Source of the DNA: Chitinibacter sp. FCG-7
Lineage (GTDB): Bacteria; Pseudomonadota; Gammaproteobacteria; Burkholderiales; Chitinibacteraceae
Reading direction: 5' to 3'
Length of the DNA stretch: 64,000 bases
NCBI RefSeq assembly: GCF_040047665.1
Contig: NZ_CP157355.1
Coordinates: 1,364,001 to 1,428,000, forward strand
Position numbers and translations under genes: made by a program. The notes below the pieces were generated by a model that had not been told where the DNA came from, searched no databases, and was given only the letters and a program-made list of their open reading frames with translations. Of this stretch, positions 54,982 to 62,763 are shown piece by piece. Numbering within the stretch: the first letter of the stretch is position 1; each line of letters starts with the position of its first letter.

Positions 54982-55833
54982 ATGCAAGAGATCAGCATAC
55001 TTCCCAGCAGCGCCTTGGCACTATGCCGTGGCCTCGACACCCACAAAGGGCATTTTGGCAGCGTGGCCGTGATTGGCGGCGCAGAGGGTATGTGCGGCGC
55101 GGCCTTGCTGGCCGGACGTGCGGCGCTATTACTGGGGGCGGGTAAGGTCTGGGTTGGCCTGCTCGATGCGCGCCTGAGCGTGGATATCCTGCAGCCCGAG
55201 CTCATGCTGAGCCCTGCAGAAACGCTATTAAGCCAGCACCAGCCCAGCCATATTCTGGCTGGAATGGGCATGGGTATATCGCCAGAAGCGGCGCAGCTAT
55301 TGCTCCGGTGCATGGATACCCCGGCACCATTATTGCTGGATGCCGATGCACTCAATCTGATTGCCACCGATACCACGCTGCAGGCGCAATTAGCCCGGCG
55401 CAGCGCACCCACCGTCCTGACACCACACCCAAGCGAAGCCGCGCGCTTGCTGGGCATCAGCACTGCCGCAGTGCAAGCAGACCGGCTGGCAGCGACCCGT
55501 GCGCTGATCGGGCGCTATCAATGCCATATCGTCCTGAAAGGCCACGGCACGCTCGTCGGCGTCGGCGCTGATGAGCTCACAATCAATCGCAGCGGCAATG
55601 CGGCACTAAGCAGCGCCGGGCAAGGCGATGTGCTCTCGGGCATCATCATGAGCCTGTGCGCGCAAGGGCTGGCGCTGATCGATGCGGCGCGCTGCGGTGT
55701 GTATCTGCATGGCCGCGCCGCCGATGACTGGCTGGCCAGCCATCCCGCTGGCATCGGCCTCACCGCGTCGGAAACGATCATGTTGGCACGGCAAGCGCTC
55801 AACAAGACCCTATCGACTATATCCAACACTTAA
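54982..55833 (+). CDS. nnrD: ADP-dependent NAD(P)H-hydrate dehydratase (NnrD)
   Basis: NnrD repairs hydrated NADH and NADPH. The 283-residue protein has the carbohydrate-kinase-like fold with FGSVAVIGGAEGMCGAALLAG, TPHPSEAARLLG and the nucleotide-binding NAALSSAGQGDVLSGI. The epimerase partner (YjeF N-terminal domain), usually fused in bacteria, is absent, so it must be encoded elsewhere. It is divergent from the PQQ dehydrogenase. Confidence 0.9.
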   Translation: MQEISILPSSALALCRGLDTHKGHFGSVAVIGGAEGMCGAALLAGRAALLLGAGKVWVGLLDARLSVDILQPELMLSPAETLLSQHQPSHILAGMGMGISPEAAQLLLRCMDTPAPLLLDADALNLIATDTTLQAQLARRSAPTVLTPHPSEAARLLGISTAAVQADRLAATRALIGRYQCHIVLKGHGTLVGVGADELTINRSGNAALSSAGQGDVLSGIIMSLCAQGLALIDAARCGVYLHGRAADDWLASHPAGIGLTASETIMLARQALNKTLSTISNT

Positions 55834-55930
55834 TTTTTACGTCATAAAACTGCAACACACTGCAAGGCTAAATAAGGGCAAAATGGTTAGAGAAACAATA
55901 TAAACCGTTTATATCTTTCAGGAAAAAACC

Positions 55931-56566
55931 ATGCCCAGCAAATCTGCCCTGCTCAATTCAGCCGAATCGATCGCCAACGCCAATCAATCGGCTAATCAAC
56001 CCGCCAAGCCAACCCCAGCCTCAGCGGGTAACAAGCCGCACACGGCAGCCAAACCCGCCACCCGCACAGCAGCACCCAAAGCCAGCGCCCCCGCGTCACA
56101 AGCAGCGAACAAGGCCGCCGCGCGTCCGTCTGCGCCGGCAAGCAAACCGGCAGTAAAACCTGCAGAGAAGCCCGCCGTAGCGCCTGCAGCAGCAGTAGAG
56201 AAAGCCGAAACCGCAGCAGAAAGCGCCGCGCTGGATCAGGCCATCGAAAAAGCCGCGCAGCCGCCCAAGTTGCGCGCCAAACAGGCGGCAAAACCCGTCG
56301 CACCGCGCGAAAGCAAGGCCGAAAAAACCGCCAAGCCCGCCAAAACCAAGAAACCCAAGCTGGTACGCGATAGCTTTACTTTCCCCGCCAGCGACTACGC
56401 GCTCATCGCCGAAACCAAGCAACGCATCATCACCGCAGGCGTTGAAGTGAAAAAAAGCGAGCTGATCCGCGCTGGGCTGAAAGCACTGGCGGCAATGGAC
56501 AACGCCCAATTGCTGGCGCTGGTGGAAGGGCTGGAAAAAATCAAAACAGGCCGCCCAAGTAAATAA
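55931..56566 (+). CDS. Lys/Ala/Pro-rich protein with a conserved C-terminal domain
   Basis: The first ~140 of 211 residues are low-complexity Ala/Lys/Pro, like histone H1-like and PhaF-type DNA-binding tails. The last ~70 form a compact domain (DSFTFPASDYALIAETKQRI, KKSELIRAGLKALAAM) with a helix-rich pattern reminiscent of ribbon-helix-helix proteins. A nucleoid-associated role is plausible but inferred. The composition makes similarity searches unreliable. Confidence 0.65.
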   Translation: MPSKSALLNSAESIANANQSANQPAKPTPASAGNKPHTAAKPATRTAAPKASAPASQAANKAAARPSAPASKPAVKPAEKPAVAPAAAVEKAETAAESAALDQAIEKAAQPPKLRAKQAAKPVAPRESKAEKTAKPAKTKKPKLVRDSFTFPASDYALIAETKQRIITAGVEVKKSELIRAGLKALAAMDNAQLLALVEGLEKIKTGRPSK

Positions 56567-56695
56567 GTAGCAGTAAATCACACCGCAGCAGCTTCATGCC
56601 CGCAGCGGTGTCTATTTGCGCCGCTAGCTGTGACGAACCGCGAGCCGCTGGTGAGGCCAGCCCCCAATCCAACTAATCACGCTAATTTCTTATCT

Positions 56696-57058
56696 CTAAT
56701 TTGCAACTGGAGCGACCCATGGAAATATTGCCGCGTACAAATATACGGACAGGCAAATCACTAAGTTTGTCAGAGCAAATGTGATAATAGTAATTTTAAG
56801 TCGACTATCGTTAATTTTGTGAGAAAAGATAATAAAAATAGCAGAAATAGTTGATTGATAAAAAATCATAAAACCTAAAGCAGAATACACACGAATCGAC
56901 TTGCTATGAAAAAGACCACCATCACTTGAAAGACTTAATATAAACAATGCAGAATCATTGTTAAACGCAACAAAGCTCAACGACAAAAACAAAAGAAAAA
57001 ACATCAAAAAAATCAACTTTAGAGAACGAACACTAAATATTTTCACCATACGTCTCAT
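56696..57058 (-). CDS. Hypothetical membrane protein, AT-rich orphan
   Basis: The 120-residue protein has three predicted helices (about 14-33, 55-80, 88-112). No family recognised. It is markedly AT-rich compared with its neighbours, and lacks a good ribosome binding site for the first ATG; the fourth codon ATG is an alternative. Confidence 0.5.
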   Translation of the reverse strand: MRRMVKIFSVRSLKLIFLMFFLLFLSLSFVAFNNDSALFILSLSSDGGLFHSKSIRVYSALGFMIFYQSTISAIFIIFSHKINDSRLKITIITFALTNLVICLSVYLYAAIFPWVAPVAN

Positions 57059-57132
57059 GTATTATTTTTGCGGATTATAGATAATTTTACTGAATACTGA
57101 CGGAAAAAAACCAACGTCTTAAAAAAATACAC

Positions 57133-57723
57133 TTAACCTAGCGATAACCACCCTAGTTGCCCGTGGCAGCTTTCATTAAGCTGCGCCATCAAGGCATCGG
57201 CCACATCGGCGGTAACGGCAAAGTTGAAAATGACTTGGCTGCCGTGCTCCACCTCCAGTTGCACGGCAGTATAGGCCGCCAAGGCACGCCGTATATGGCC
57301 TTCCAGCGCATACGGTGCGCAGCAACGCAGCGAAGTCATTTTCAGTAGCGGGATTTTCTCGGCCAGGAGCAGCGCTTGCGCCACCGAATCGGTATAGGCA
57401 CGCACCAGCCCACCCGCGCCGAGTTTGACGCCGCCAAAATAGCGCACCACGGTAGCCAGCACGCCTTCCAGATCCTGATGCCGCAACACATCCAGCATCG
57501 GCCGCCCCGCCGTTCCCGATGGCTCACCATCATCCACCGCCGCCGATTGCCCATCGGCCAGCAGCGCCCAGCACACATGCGCCGCCGTCGGGTGCGCGGC
57601 CTTGAGCCCAGCCACAATCTGCTGCGCCGTACTGCGATCACTCATCGGCTGCACACAAGCAATAAAACGGCTTTTTTTGATAACGAGCTCGTACTGAACT
57701 GGGGCTTTGAGGCTAAAAGGCAT
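57133..57723 (-). CDS. yigZ: YigZ/IMPACT-family protein
   Basis: The 196-residue protein has the UPF0029/IMPACT N-terminal domain (KKSRFIACVQPM, HVCWALLADG, DDGEPSGTAGRPML, VVRYFGGVKLGAGGLVRAY) and a C-terminal DUF1949 domain. Function is unknown, possibly linked to translation or stress. The ATG at 57723 gives the family start. Confidence 0.9.
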   Translation of the reverse strand: MPFSLKAPVQYELVIKKSRFIACVQPMSDRSTAQQIVAGLKAAHPTAAHVCWALLADGQSAAVDDGEPSGTAGRPMLDVLRHQDLEGVLATVVRYFGGVKLGAGGLVRAYTDSVAQALLLAEKIPLLKMTSLRCCAPYALEGHIRRALAAYTAVQLEVEHGSQVIFNFAVTADVADALMAQLNESCHGQLGWLSLG

Positions 57724-57864
57724 AATGGCGCGCGGCAAAGGTAAGCCGCACAAAGTAGGCCAAGCCGATGCAGAGATCAACTGTTTTTTGCGGTAAAAGG
57801 GCAGCGTGGGGCGGGGATGAATCTGGCTGCAGCCGATCCAAGGCGGATAGTGGGTACGATGAGC

Positions 57865-57907
57865 CGTAGGGTTTGAAACGCGAAGCGTTGCGCACGGCGC
57901 CCCCTAC
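57865..57907. repeat. REP-like unit
   Basis: GTAGGG (57866-57871) and CCCTAC (57902-57907) bracket AACGCGAAGCGTT, a stem with a three-base loop. The ends match the GTAGGG/CCCTAC ends of the element at 50193. Confidence 0.5.
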
Positions 57908-57934
57908 AAAGCTACTATTTGAACTCGCGTTAGA

Positions 57935-58408
57935 TTAAACCCACTCTTCATTTGTTAATCTCTTGAATTCATTGCATGCAGATAAAAACTCATCATATTT
58001 AAACTTGACGCTCTGATTTCTTTTGTCCCAGCTTACTGAAACTGGGATATGGTTAATCACATGAGTGACCAAGCCAAACTTATGCCATATAACAGTTTCA
58101 TTAGTTATCTCTTGTTCAACAGCAATGACCGTGCAACTCAAATCCATATCGTCTGGACATATGAGTAAAGGGACAATAGTTGAACAATCGACACTGCTGG
58201 GCATGAGTATTTCCCATGCAGCGTCCAAATCCTCATCATCAATTAACCATCCTTGTGCGGGGACAAGGTGGTTAGTTATATCTGTACCATCAGAGTCAAA
58301 CACGAAACCGGTAACCCACATTTCAAGAGGAACATCATTAATTAAAAGTATTGGGTGCGGATTCTTAGCAATCTTTGATTTATGTAGAGTCGCAGATATT
58401 TTATCCAT
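57935..58408 (-). CDS. Hypothetical protein, AT-rich orphan
   Basis: The 157-residue protein is acidic and soluble, with VTGFVFDSDGTDITNHLVPA and a WDKRNQSVKFKYDEF stretch (cited in part). No family recognised; size, charge and isolation recall orphan immunity proteins, but there is no toxin gene nearby. The composition differs from its neighbours. AAGGA lies about 11 bases before the ATG. Confidence 0.55.
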   Translation of the reverse strand: MDKISATLHKSKIAKNPHPILLINDVPLEMWVTGFVFDSDGTDITNHLVPAQGWLIDDEDLDAAWEILMPSSVDCSTIVPLLICPDDMDLSCTVIAVEQEITNETVIWHKFGLVTHVINHIPVSVSWDKRNQSVKFKYDEFLSACNEFKRLTNEEWV

Positions 58409-58562
58409 CAACCGTCAGTCCTTATATTCTTAATAGTCCGCTGCTGGCCGATTACAGCCTCCCTACAGTCTAACCCAGCCCACTCATCCGAGCACCATTG
58501 CGCTTTTTGCGGTGGTGAAATTGCCAAGTATGCTGGATAGATTGAATCATATTTCGCCAGCG

Positions 58563-58596
58563 CAAAACGCCCACCGATTCAGGTGGGCGTTTTGTG
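58563..58596. terminator. Strong bidirectional terminator
   Basis: CAAAACGCCCACC (58563-58575) and GGTGGGCGTTTTG (58582-58594) form a perfect 13-base-pair stem with a six-base loop. It lies directly after the Alx gene stop. Confidence 0.88.
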
Positions 58597-58614
58597 GGCT
58601 TAAGTTCGATCAAC

Positions 58615-59598
58615 TCAATGCGCCGGCCTTGCGTCTTTGCGGGTTTTCCACAGCGAGAACAACACCCCGGCAGCGAGCAGGCCAAAAGTCACGGCCAAGG
58701 ATAAGACGGCGGGTACTTTGCCATCGAATACAAAGTCGCCGAGGAAGATCTTCGAGCCGATAAACACCAGCACCAGCGCCAAGGCGTATTTCAGGTAGTG
58801 GAAGCGATGGATCACCGCCGCCAGCGCAAAGTACAGTGCGCGCAAACCCAAAATCGCAAAGATGTTCGAGGTGTAGACGATGAATGGATCGGTAGTGATG
58901 GCAAAAATCGCCGGCACACTATCGACCGCAAACACCAGATCGACCAACTCGACCATACACAGCGCCAGAAATAATGGCGTTGCCCACCATACCTGCTTGT
59001 CACTGCCCGGCGCCGCTGGCGCACGAACAAAGAAACGCTGACCGTGCATTTCTTTGGTGACTCGCATCCGGCGGCGCAGGAAACCCAGCAGCGGGTTATT
59101 GGCCATATCGGTGGTTTGCTCACCGGCAAACAGCATTTTGAGGCCGGTAAAGATCAGAAACACCGCAAAGACATACAGCGTCCAGTAGTATTGCGCCACC
59201 AGCGTAGCACCCAAGCCGATCATGATGGCCCGCAGCACAATCACCCCCAAGATGCCCCAGAACAACACCCGGTGCTGATAAATCCGGGGCACCGCAAAGT
59301 AGGTGAAGATCAGCGAGATCACAAACACATTATCCAGCGACAGGCTTTTCTCGATTAAAAAGCCGGTGAAATACTGCATACCGGACACCGAGCCCAAATA
59401 CCACCACACCCAGCCGCCAAATAACAGGCCGGCCACGATATAGAAGGCCGATAGCTGCAAGCTTTCGCGCACGCCGATTTCATGGTCTTCCTTGTGTAGC
59501 ACGCCTAGATCAAACGCCAGTAGTGCCAACACAATGGTCACAAAAGTCAGCCATAACCAGATCGGCTGACCTAACCATACACTTGCCAGTATCTCCAT
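58615..59598 (-). CDS. alx: TerC/Alx-family membrane protein
   Basis: The 327-residue protein has nine predicted helices and the TerC motifs EKSLSLDNVFV near residue 85 and VDLVFAVDSVPAIF near 220, whose aspartates are implicated in metal transport. E. coli Alx exports manganese and is induced at high pH. The ATG at 59598 has GGAG eight bases upstream. The TerB-like gene upstream ends 40 bp before, so the pH-responsive riboswitch leader of E. coli alx cannot be present immediately upstream. Confidence 0.9.
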   Translation of the reverse strand: MEILASVWLGQPIWLWLTFVTIVLALLAFDLGVLHKEDHEIGVRESLQLSAFYIVAGLLFGGWVWWYLGSVSGMQYFTGFLIEKSLSLDNVFVISLIFTYFAVPRIYQHRVLFWGILGVIVLRAIMIGLGATLVAQYYWTLYVFAVFLIFTGLKMLFAGEQTTDMANNPLLGFLRRRMRVTKEMHGQRFFVRAPAAPGSDKQVWWATPLFLALCMVELVDLVFAVDSVPAIFAITTDPFIVYTSNIFAILGLRALYFALAAVIHRFHYLKYALALVLVFIGSKIFLGDFVFDGKVPAVLSLAVTFGLLAAGVLFSLWKTRKDARPAH

Positions 59599-59638
59599 TA
59601 TCTTCACTCCATGATTGGTCTACGGGGCAATACCCCCA

Positions 59639-60079
59639 TCAACTTCGCACCACACTGCGCGCCATACGCGCATAAGTCGGTATCGGTTGCAGCGCATACC
59701 AGTCGTACTGCCAACACGCCATTGCCCGTGAAATCAGTACCGCCTCACCATCGGCCAACCAGCCATCGGCATCAACAATGCCCAGCATGGCCCGCAGCAC
59801 AGTCATTTGCAGCAGCGGCTCGTTGATTTCGGCTAGCAGCTGATCAATCAGTGCATCGTCGAGCTCCAACTGACCCAGACCATTGGCGTAGAGCAGCAAG
59901 TCATCGCACAGGCCTTGCATCACGCTGTGCAGCGTGACTTCACTGATGCCCAGCTGCTGCAACACCTTGCTATCGCGCAAGGCTTGATATTCCGACTGAT
60001 CAAGGCCGCCGTCCGACAGCAGAGACAGCGCAAGTAATCGGCAAATTGCTTCATCACTATTCATGGCATAACGGCGCAT
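59639..60079 (-). CDS. TerB-like tellurite-resistance-fold protein
   Basis: The 146-residue helical protein has a TerB-type pattern (LLALSLLSDGGLDQSEYQALRD, then AMLGIVDADGWLADGEAVLI), with repeated D-G-x-L/D-x-x-E metal-binding turns. Its role is unknown; TerB and TerC proteins often act together at the membrane. The ATG at 60079 has GGAG eight bases upstream. It precedes alx and follows the HPF-like gene in the same direction. Confidence 0.72.
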   Translation of the reverse strand: MRRYAMNSDEAICRLLALSLLSDGGLDQSEYQALRDSKVLQQLGISEVTLHSVMQGLCDDLLLYANGLGQLELDDALIDQLLAEINEPLLQMTVLRAMLGIVDADGWLADGEAVLISRAMACWQYDWYALQPIPTYARMARSVVRS

Positions 60080-60120
60080 GGTGGTTCTCCGGCAGAAAGG
60101 CATAGAGGCGTGAAGGCTGA

Positions 60121-60453
60121 TCAGTAGCTCAGCTGCATTGGCGGGGCAAAACCGCGGCTTTGGCGGATTTTGCGGCTCACGGTGCGGCTGGCCCGATCAG
60201 CCGCGCGATTGATCGCAAAAATCAGATCGCTCGCCACGTCTTCAATCACCACATCAGGAATCTGCTCCAGGCTGATCACCAGCTGGCAGTGCTGATCCAC
60301 CCCGCCACGTGGGCCGTTAATATCGGTCAGGCGCACGGTGACTTTGCGGATATGGCTTGCCAGACGCCCCAGGCCAAATTCGATTTGCCGGGCAATATGC
60401 CGTTGCAGATTTTCGGTCAGCACAAGGTTTTGACTTTTGATTTCGATTTTCAT
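60121..60453 (-). CDS. HPF/RaiA-family ribosome-associated protein
   Basis: The 110-residue protein has the S30AE fold with the start IEIKSQNLVLTENLQRHIARQ and the QLVISLEQIPDVVIEDVASDLIFAINRA core (cited in part: VIEDVASDLIFAINRA). Such proteins dimerise or inactivate ribosomes in stress and stationary phase. It is the first gene of an apparent HPF-TerB-Alx operon. Confidence 0.85.
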   Translation of the reverse strand: MKIEIKSQNLVLTENLQRHIARQIEFGLGRLASHIRKVTVRLTDINGPRGGVDQHCQLVISLEQIPDVVIEDVASDLIFAINRAADRASRTVSRKIRQSRGFAPPMQLSY

Positions 60454-60562
60454 GATTCAGCTCCAGAGGGTTGGACAACACAGCCAATATAAACCGGCTG
60501 AAAATGAAATAAAAATCGTATATTCTTGGTTTTATATTCAGTTTTTTGGAACAATAGCCGCC

Positions 60563-61462
60563 ATGCAGGCCTTGAATTACAAGCATTTGTACTATTTCTG
60601 GATTGTCTGCAAATCAGGTGGCGTAATCCGCGCCAGCGAACGGCTGTTTCTGACGCCACAAGCGATTAGCGGCCAATTGAAAGCGCTGGAGGAGCAAATC
60701 GGCAGTCCGCTGTTTCGCCGTGATGGCCGCCAGCTGGCGCTGACTGATATGGGAAAGCTGGTGCAAAGCTATGCCGATGAAATGTTCAGCATTGGTGAAG
60801 AGCTGCAAGAGGCGATTGCCCACGGCCCGCAAGGCGTGGCGCAGGAGTTTCGCGTCGGCATCGGCGATATGGTGCCCAAAACGGTGGCGTTTGAGCTGCT
60901 GCAACCGGCATTGCAGCTGGACTACCCCTCGCGGCTGATTTGCCGCGAAGGGCGGCTACTCAATTTGCTGGGCGATCTGGCCACGCACAAGCTTGATCTG
61001 GTCTTAGCCGACCGACCACTGCCGCCCGAGGCCAATATCCGTGGCTTTAATCATCTGCTGGGTGAGAGCACGCTCAGCGTGCTGGGCTCGAAAGCACTCT
61101 GCAGCCAATGGGCGGGGGATTTTCCGCAGGCGCTGGATGGTGCGCCATTTTTGCTACCCGGTGCCGACGCGGTGATACGCCCACGACTGGAGGCCTGGCT
61201 GGAGCGCGCGCATATCCGGCCACAGGTGGTGGCCGAATTTGACGATGGCGCTTTGCTCAAAGCCTTTGGCAAAGCGGGTGCCGGCTTTTTTGTCGTCCCC
61301 ACCGTGCTAGCGCAGAGCATCTGCGAGGAATATCAGGTGGGATTGCGCGGGGAAATTAGCGAGCTCAAAGAGCAGTTTTACGCCATTTCAGTCCAGCGCC
61401 AACTGCGCCACCCCGCCGTGATCGCCGTCACCGAACGGGCGCGGCACGAATTATTTGCCTAG
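60563..61462 (+). CDS. nhaR: NhaR-type LysR-family transcriptional activator
   Basis: The 299-residue protein has the distinctive NhaR start LNYKHLYYFWIVCKSGGVIRAS, FLTPQAISGQLKALEEQIG and the FFVVPTVLAQSICEEY C-terminal segment. NhaR activates nhaA in response to sodium and osmC in stress. No nhaA gene is adjacent. The ATG at 60563 is chosen by family alignment; the frame is open from 60437. It is divergent from the HPF-TerB-Alx operon and may control it. Confidence 0.88.
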   Translation: MQALNYKHLYYFWIVCKSGGVIRASERLFLTPQAISGQLKALEEQIGSPLFRRDGRQLALTDMGKLVQSYADEMFSIGEELQEAIAHGPQGVAQEFRVGIGDMVPKTVAFELLQPALQLDYPSRLICREGRLLNLLGDLATHKLDLVLADRPLPPEANIRGFNHLLGESTLSVLGSKALCSQWAGDFPQALDGAPFLLPGADAVIRPRLEAWLERAHIRPQVVAEFDDGALLKAFGKAGAGFFVVPTVLAQSICEEYQVGLRGEISELKEQFYAISVQRQLRHPAVIAVTERARHELFA

Positions 61463-61497
61463 GTCGCAGCAGAGCAAACGGCGGGATATAAAGCCGA

Positions 61498-62595
61498 TTA
61501 ACTGCGCAGAATTTGCAATGGCATGCTCAGCATCTGGTCGCCTAGGCCAGCGAAATACCAGATGATGCCGATCAAAGCGCCCACGGTGAGCAAGTACCAA
61601 ACTAGCGAGAAAACCTGCCCATAGCGATCAAGCGGCAGCAAATGGCTTTGGTGGCGGCTGCGCCATTCAAAAATGATTTCCAGGCTGCCGATCAGCAATA
61701 AAAAGCCCAGCAGCGCCAGACCAAAAGCGTAGCTGACCGCAACGCCAATCGCTGCGCCGAGCACGCAAGCGATCAGGCCCACGACGCTATTCATCGAAAA
61801 ACTGATGCTTTTTAAAATATGCCCGCCGTCGAGCGGCAAAATTGGCAGCAAGTTGAACAGATTGAGCAAGGCGTTAAACGTCGCCAGACCAGCAAAAAAT
61901 GGCACGTCGGTAAGCCAGTAGGCCAGCATTGCCAGCAGCGACATCAACAGGCCAAAAGTTGGCCCCATAATCGAGATCACCACGTCTTGCCAGCGCGTAT
62001 TGATTTTCTCATCCGACAGCGCCAGCCCGCCCATAAACGGAATCAGAAAAATGCCCTTGGTTTTCATACCAAAATATTTCATCGCGCGCACATGGCCATA
62101 TTCGTGAAACACCAGACACGCGATCAACGCGAGCGCAAATTCAAACGAAAACAGCCACGAATACGCCGCCACGCTCGCACCCGCCAGCGCGACTTTGATC
62201 ATCTTGGCGCTTTTGAGTAATTTGAGCGCCAGCGCACCCAGCCCCAGCAGATTGAGCTTACCTGCGGGTTTGACTGGCTGCACGCTCGGTACCTGACGCT
62301 CGATATCATGCGTATCGCGCTGACCTTCGGCTGCGGTTTGCTCGTTAATCAGCAGGCGATAGCGCAGGCTAAACGGCTGCCAAGTCAGTTGTGTTTCCAG
62401 CCGCACCGACACCTGCTGCTCGGCATCGCTGGTTAATACAAATTGCAGCGCACTGGCTGCGCCGCCTTCAACACTGGCCGCGCTGGCGGTCTGCTCGGCC
62501 ACCAGCGTGTTATCCCAGAACAAGCGCTGCCAACCAGACATTGTGCCCTCCAGTCGCAAGGGTTTGCCCAGGCAATCAATATTCAGTAATTCCAC
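61498..62595 (-). CDS. M50-family (site-2-protease-like) membrane metalloprotease
   Basis: The 365-residue protein has about 110 soluble N-terminal residues, then six predicted helices with the zinc motif HEYGH near residue 165 and a conserved LPILPLDGGHIL with the third ligand Asp. M50 proteases cleave transmembrane substrates in signalling. No anti-sigma factor is nearby. The start is GTG. The soluble N-terminal domain is unfamiliar. Confidence 0.85.
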   Translation of the reverse strand: MELLNIDCLGKPLRLEGTMSGWQRLFWDNTLVAEQTASAASVEGGAASALQFVLTSDAEQQVSVRLETQLTWQPFSLRYRLLINEQTAAEGQRDTHDIERQVPSVQPVKPAGKLNLLGLGALALKLLKSAKMIKVALAGASVAAYSWLFSFEFALALIACLVFHEYGHVRAMKYFGMKTKGIFLIPFMGGLALSDEKINTRWQDVVISIMGPTFGLLMSLLAMLAYWLTDVPFFAGLATFNALLNLFNLLPILPLDGGHILKSISFSMNSVVGLIACVLGAAIGVAVSYAFGLALLGFLLLIGSLEIIFEWRSRHQSHLLPLDRYGQVFSLVWYLLTVGALIGIIWYFAGLGDQMLSMPLQILRS

Positions 62596-62625
62596 GGTCT
62601 TATTCCAAAAAAACGACGGGGTTTG

Positions 62626-62722
62626 CCTCCCCCTTCAATAAAGGGGGCTAGGGGTAATACCTTTCACTTAAGCTGATTCGCTTTAAGTTCCCCCCTTCAT
62701 CGAAGGGGGGCTAGGGGGGATT
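62626..62722. repeat. Two tandem CCCCCTTC/GAAGGGGG palindromes
   Basis: CCCCCTTCAATAAAGGGGGCTAGGGG (62629-62654) and CCCCCCTTCATCGAAGGGGGGCTAGGGGGG (62690-62719), each cited here as a known type of palindrome: both have a C-run/G-run stem followed by CTAGGGG. They lie between the M50 protease start and the radical SAM gene stop. The stems could act as terminators or transcript stabilisers. Confidence 0.7.
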
Positions 62723-62763
62723 TCTGCACTATTTGAATCTATTTGCAGATTGTTGAAGCAGTG

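Noticed and set aside
59599..59638. Possible yybP-ykoY (Mn/pH) riboswitch before alx
   Set aside because: The gap to the upstream gene is only 40 bp, too short for the element.
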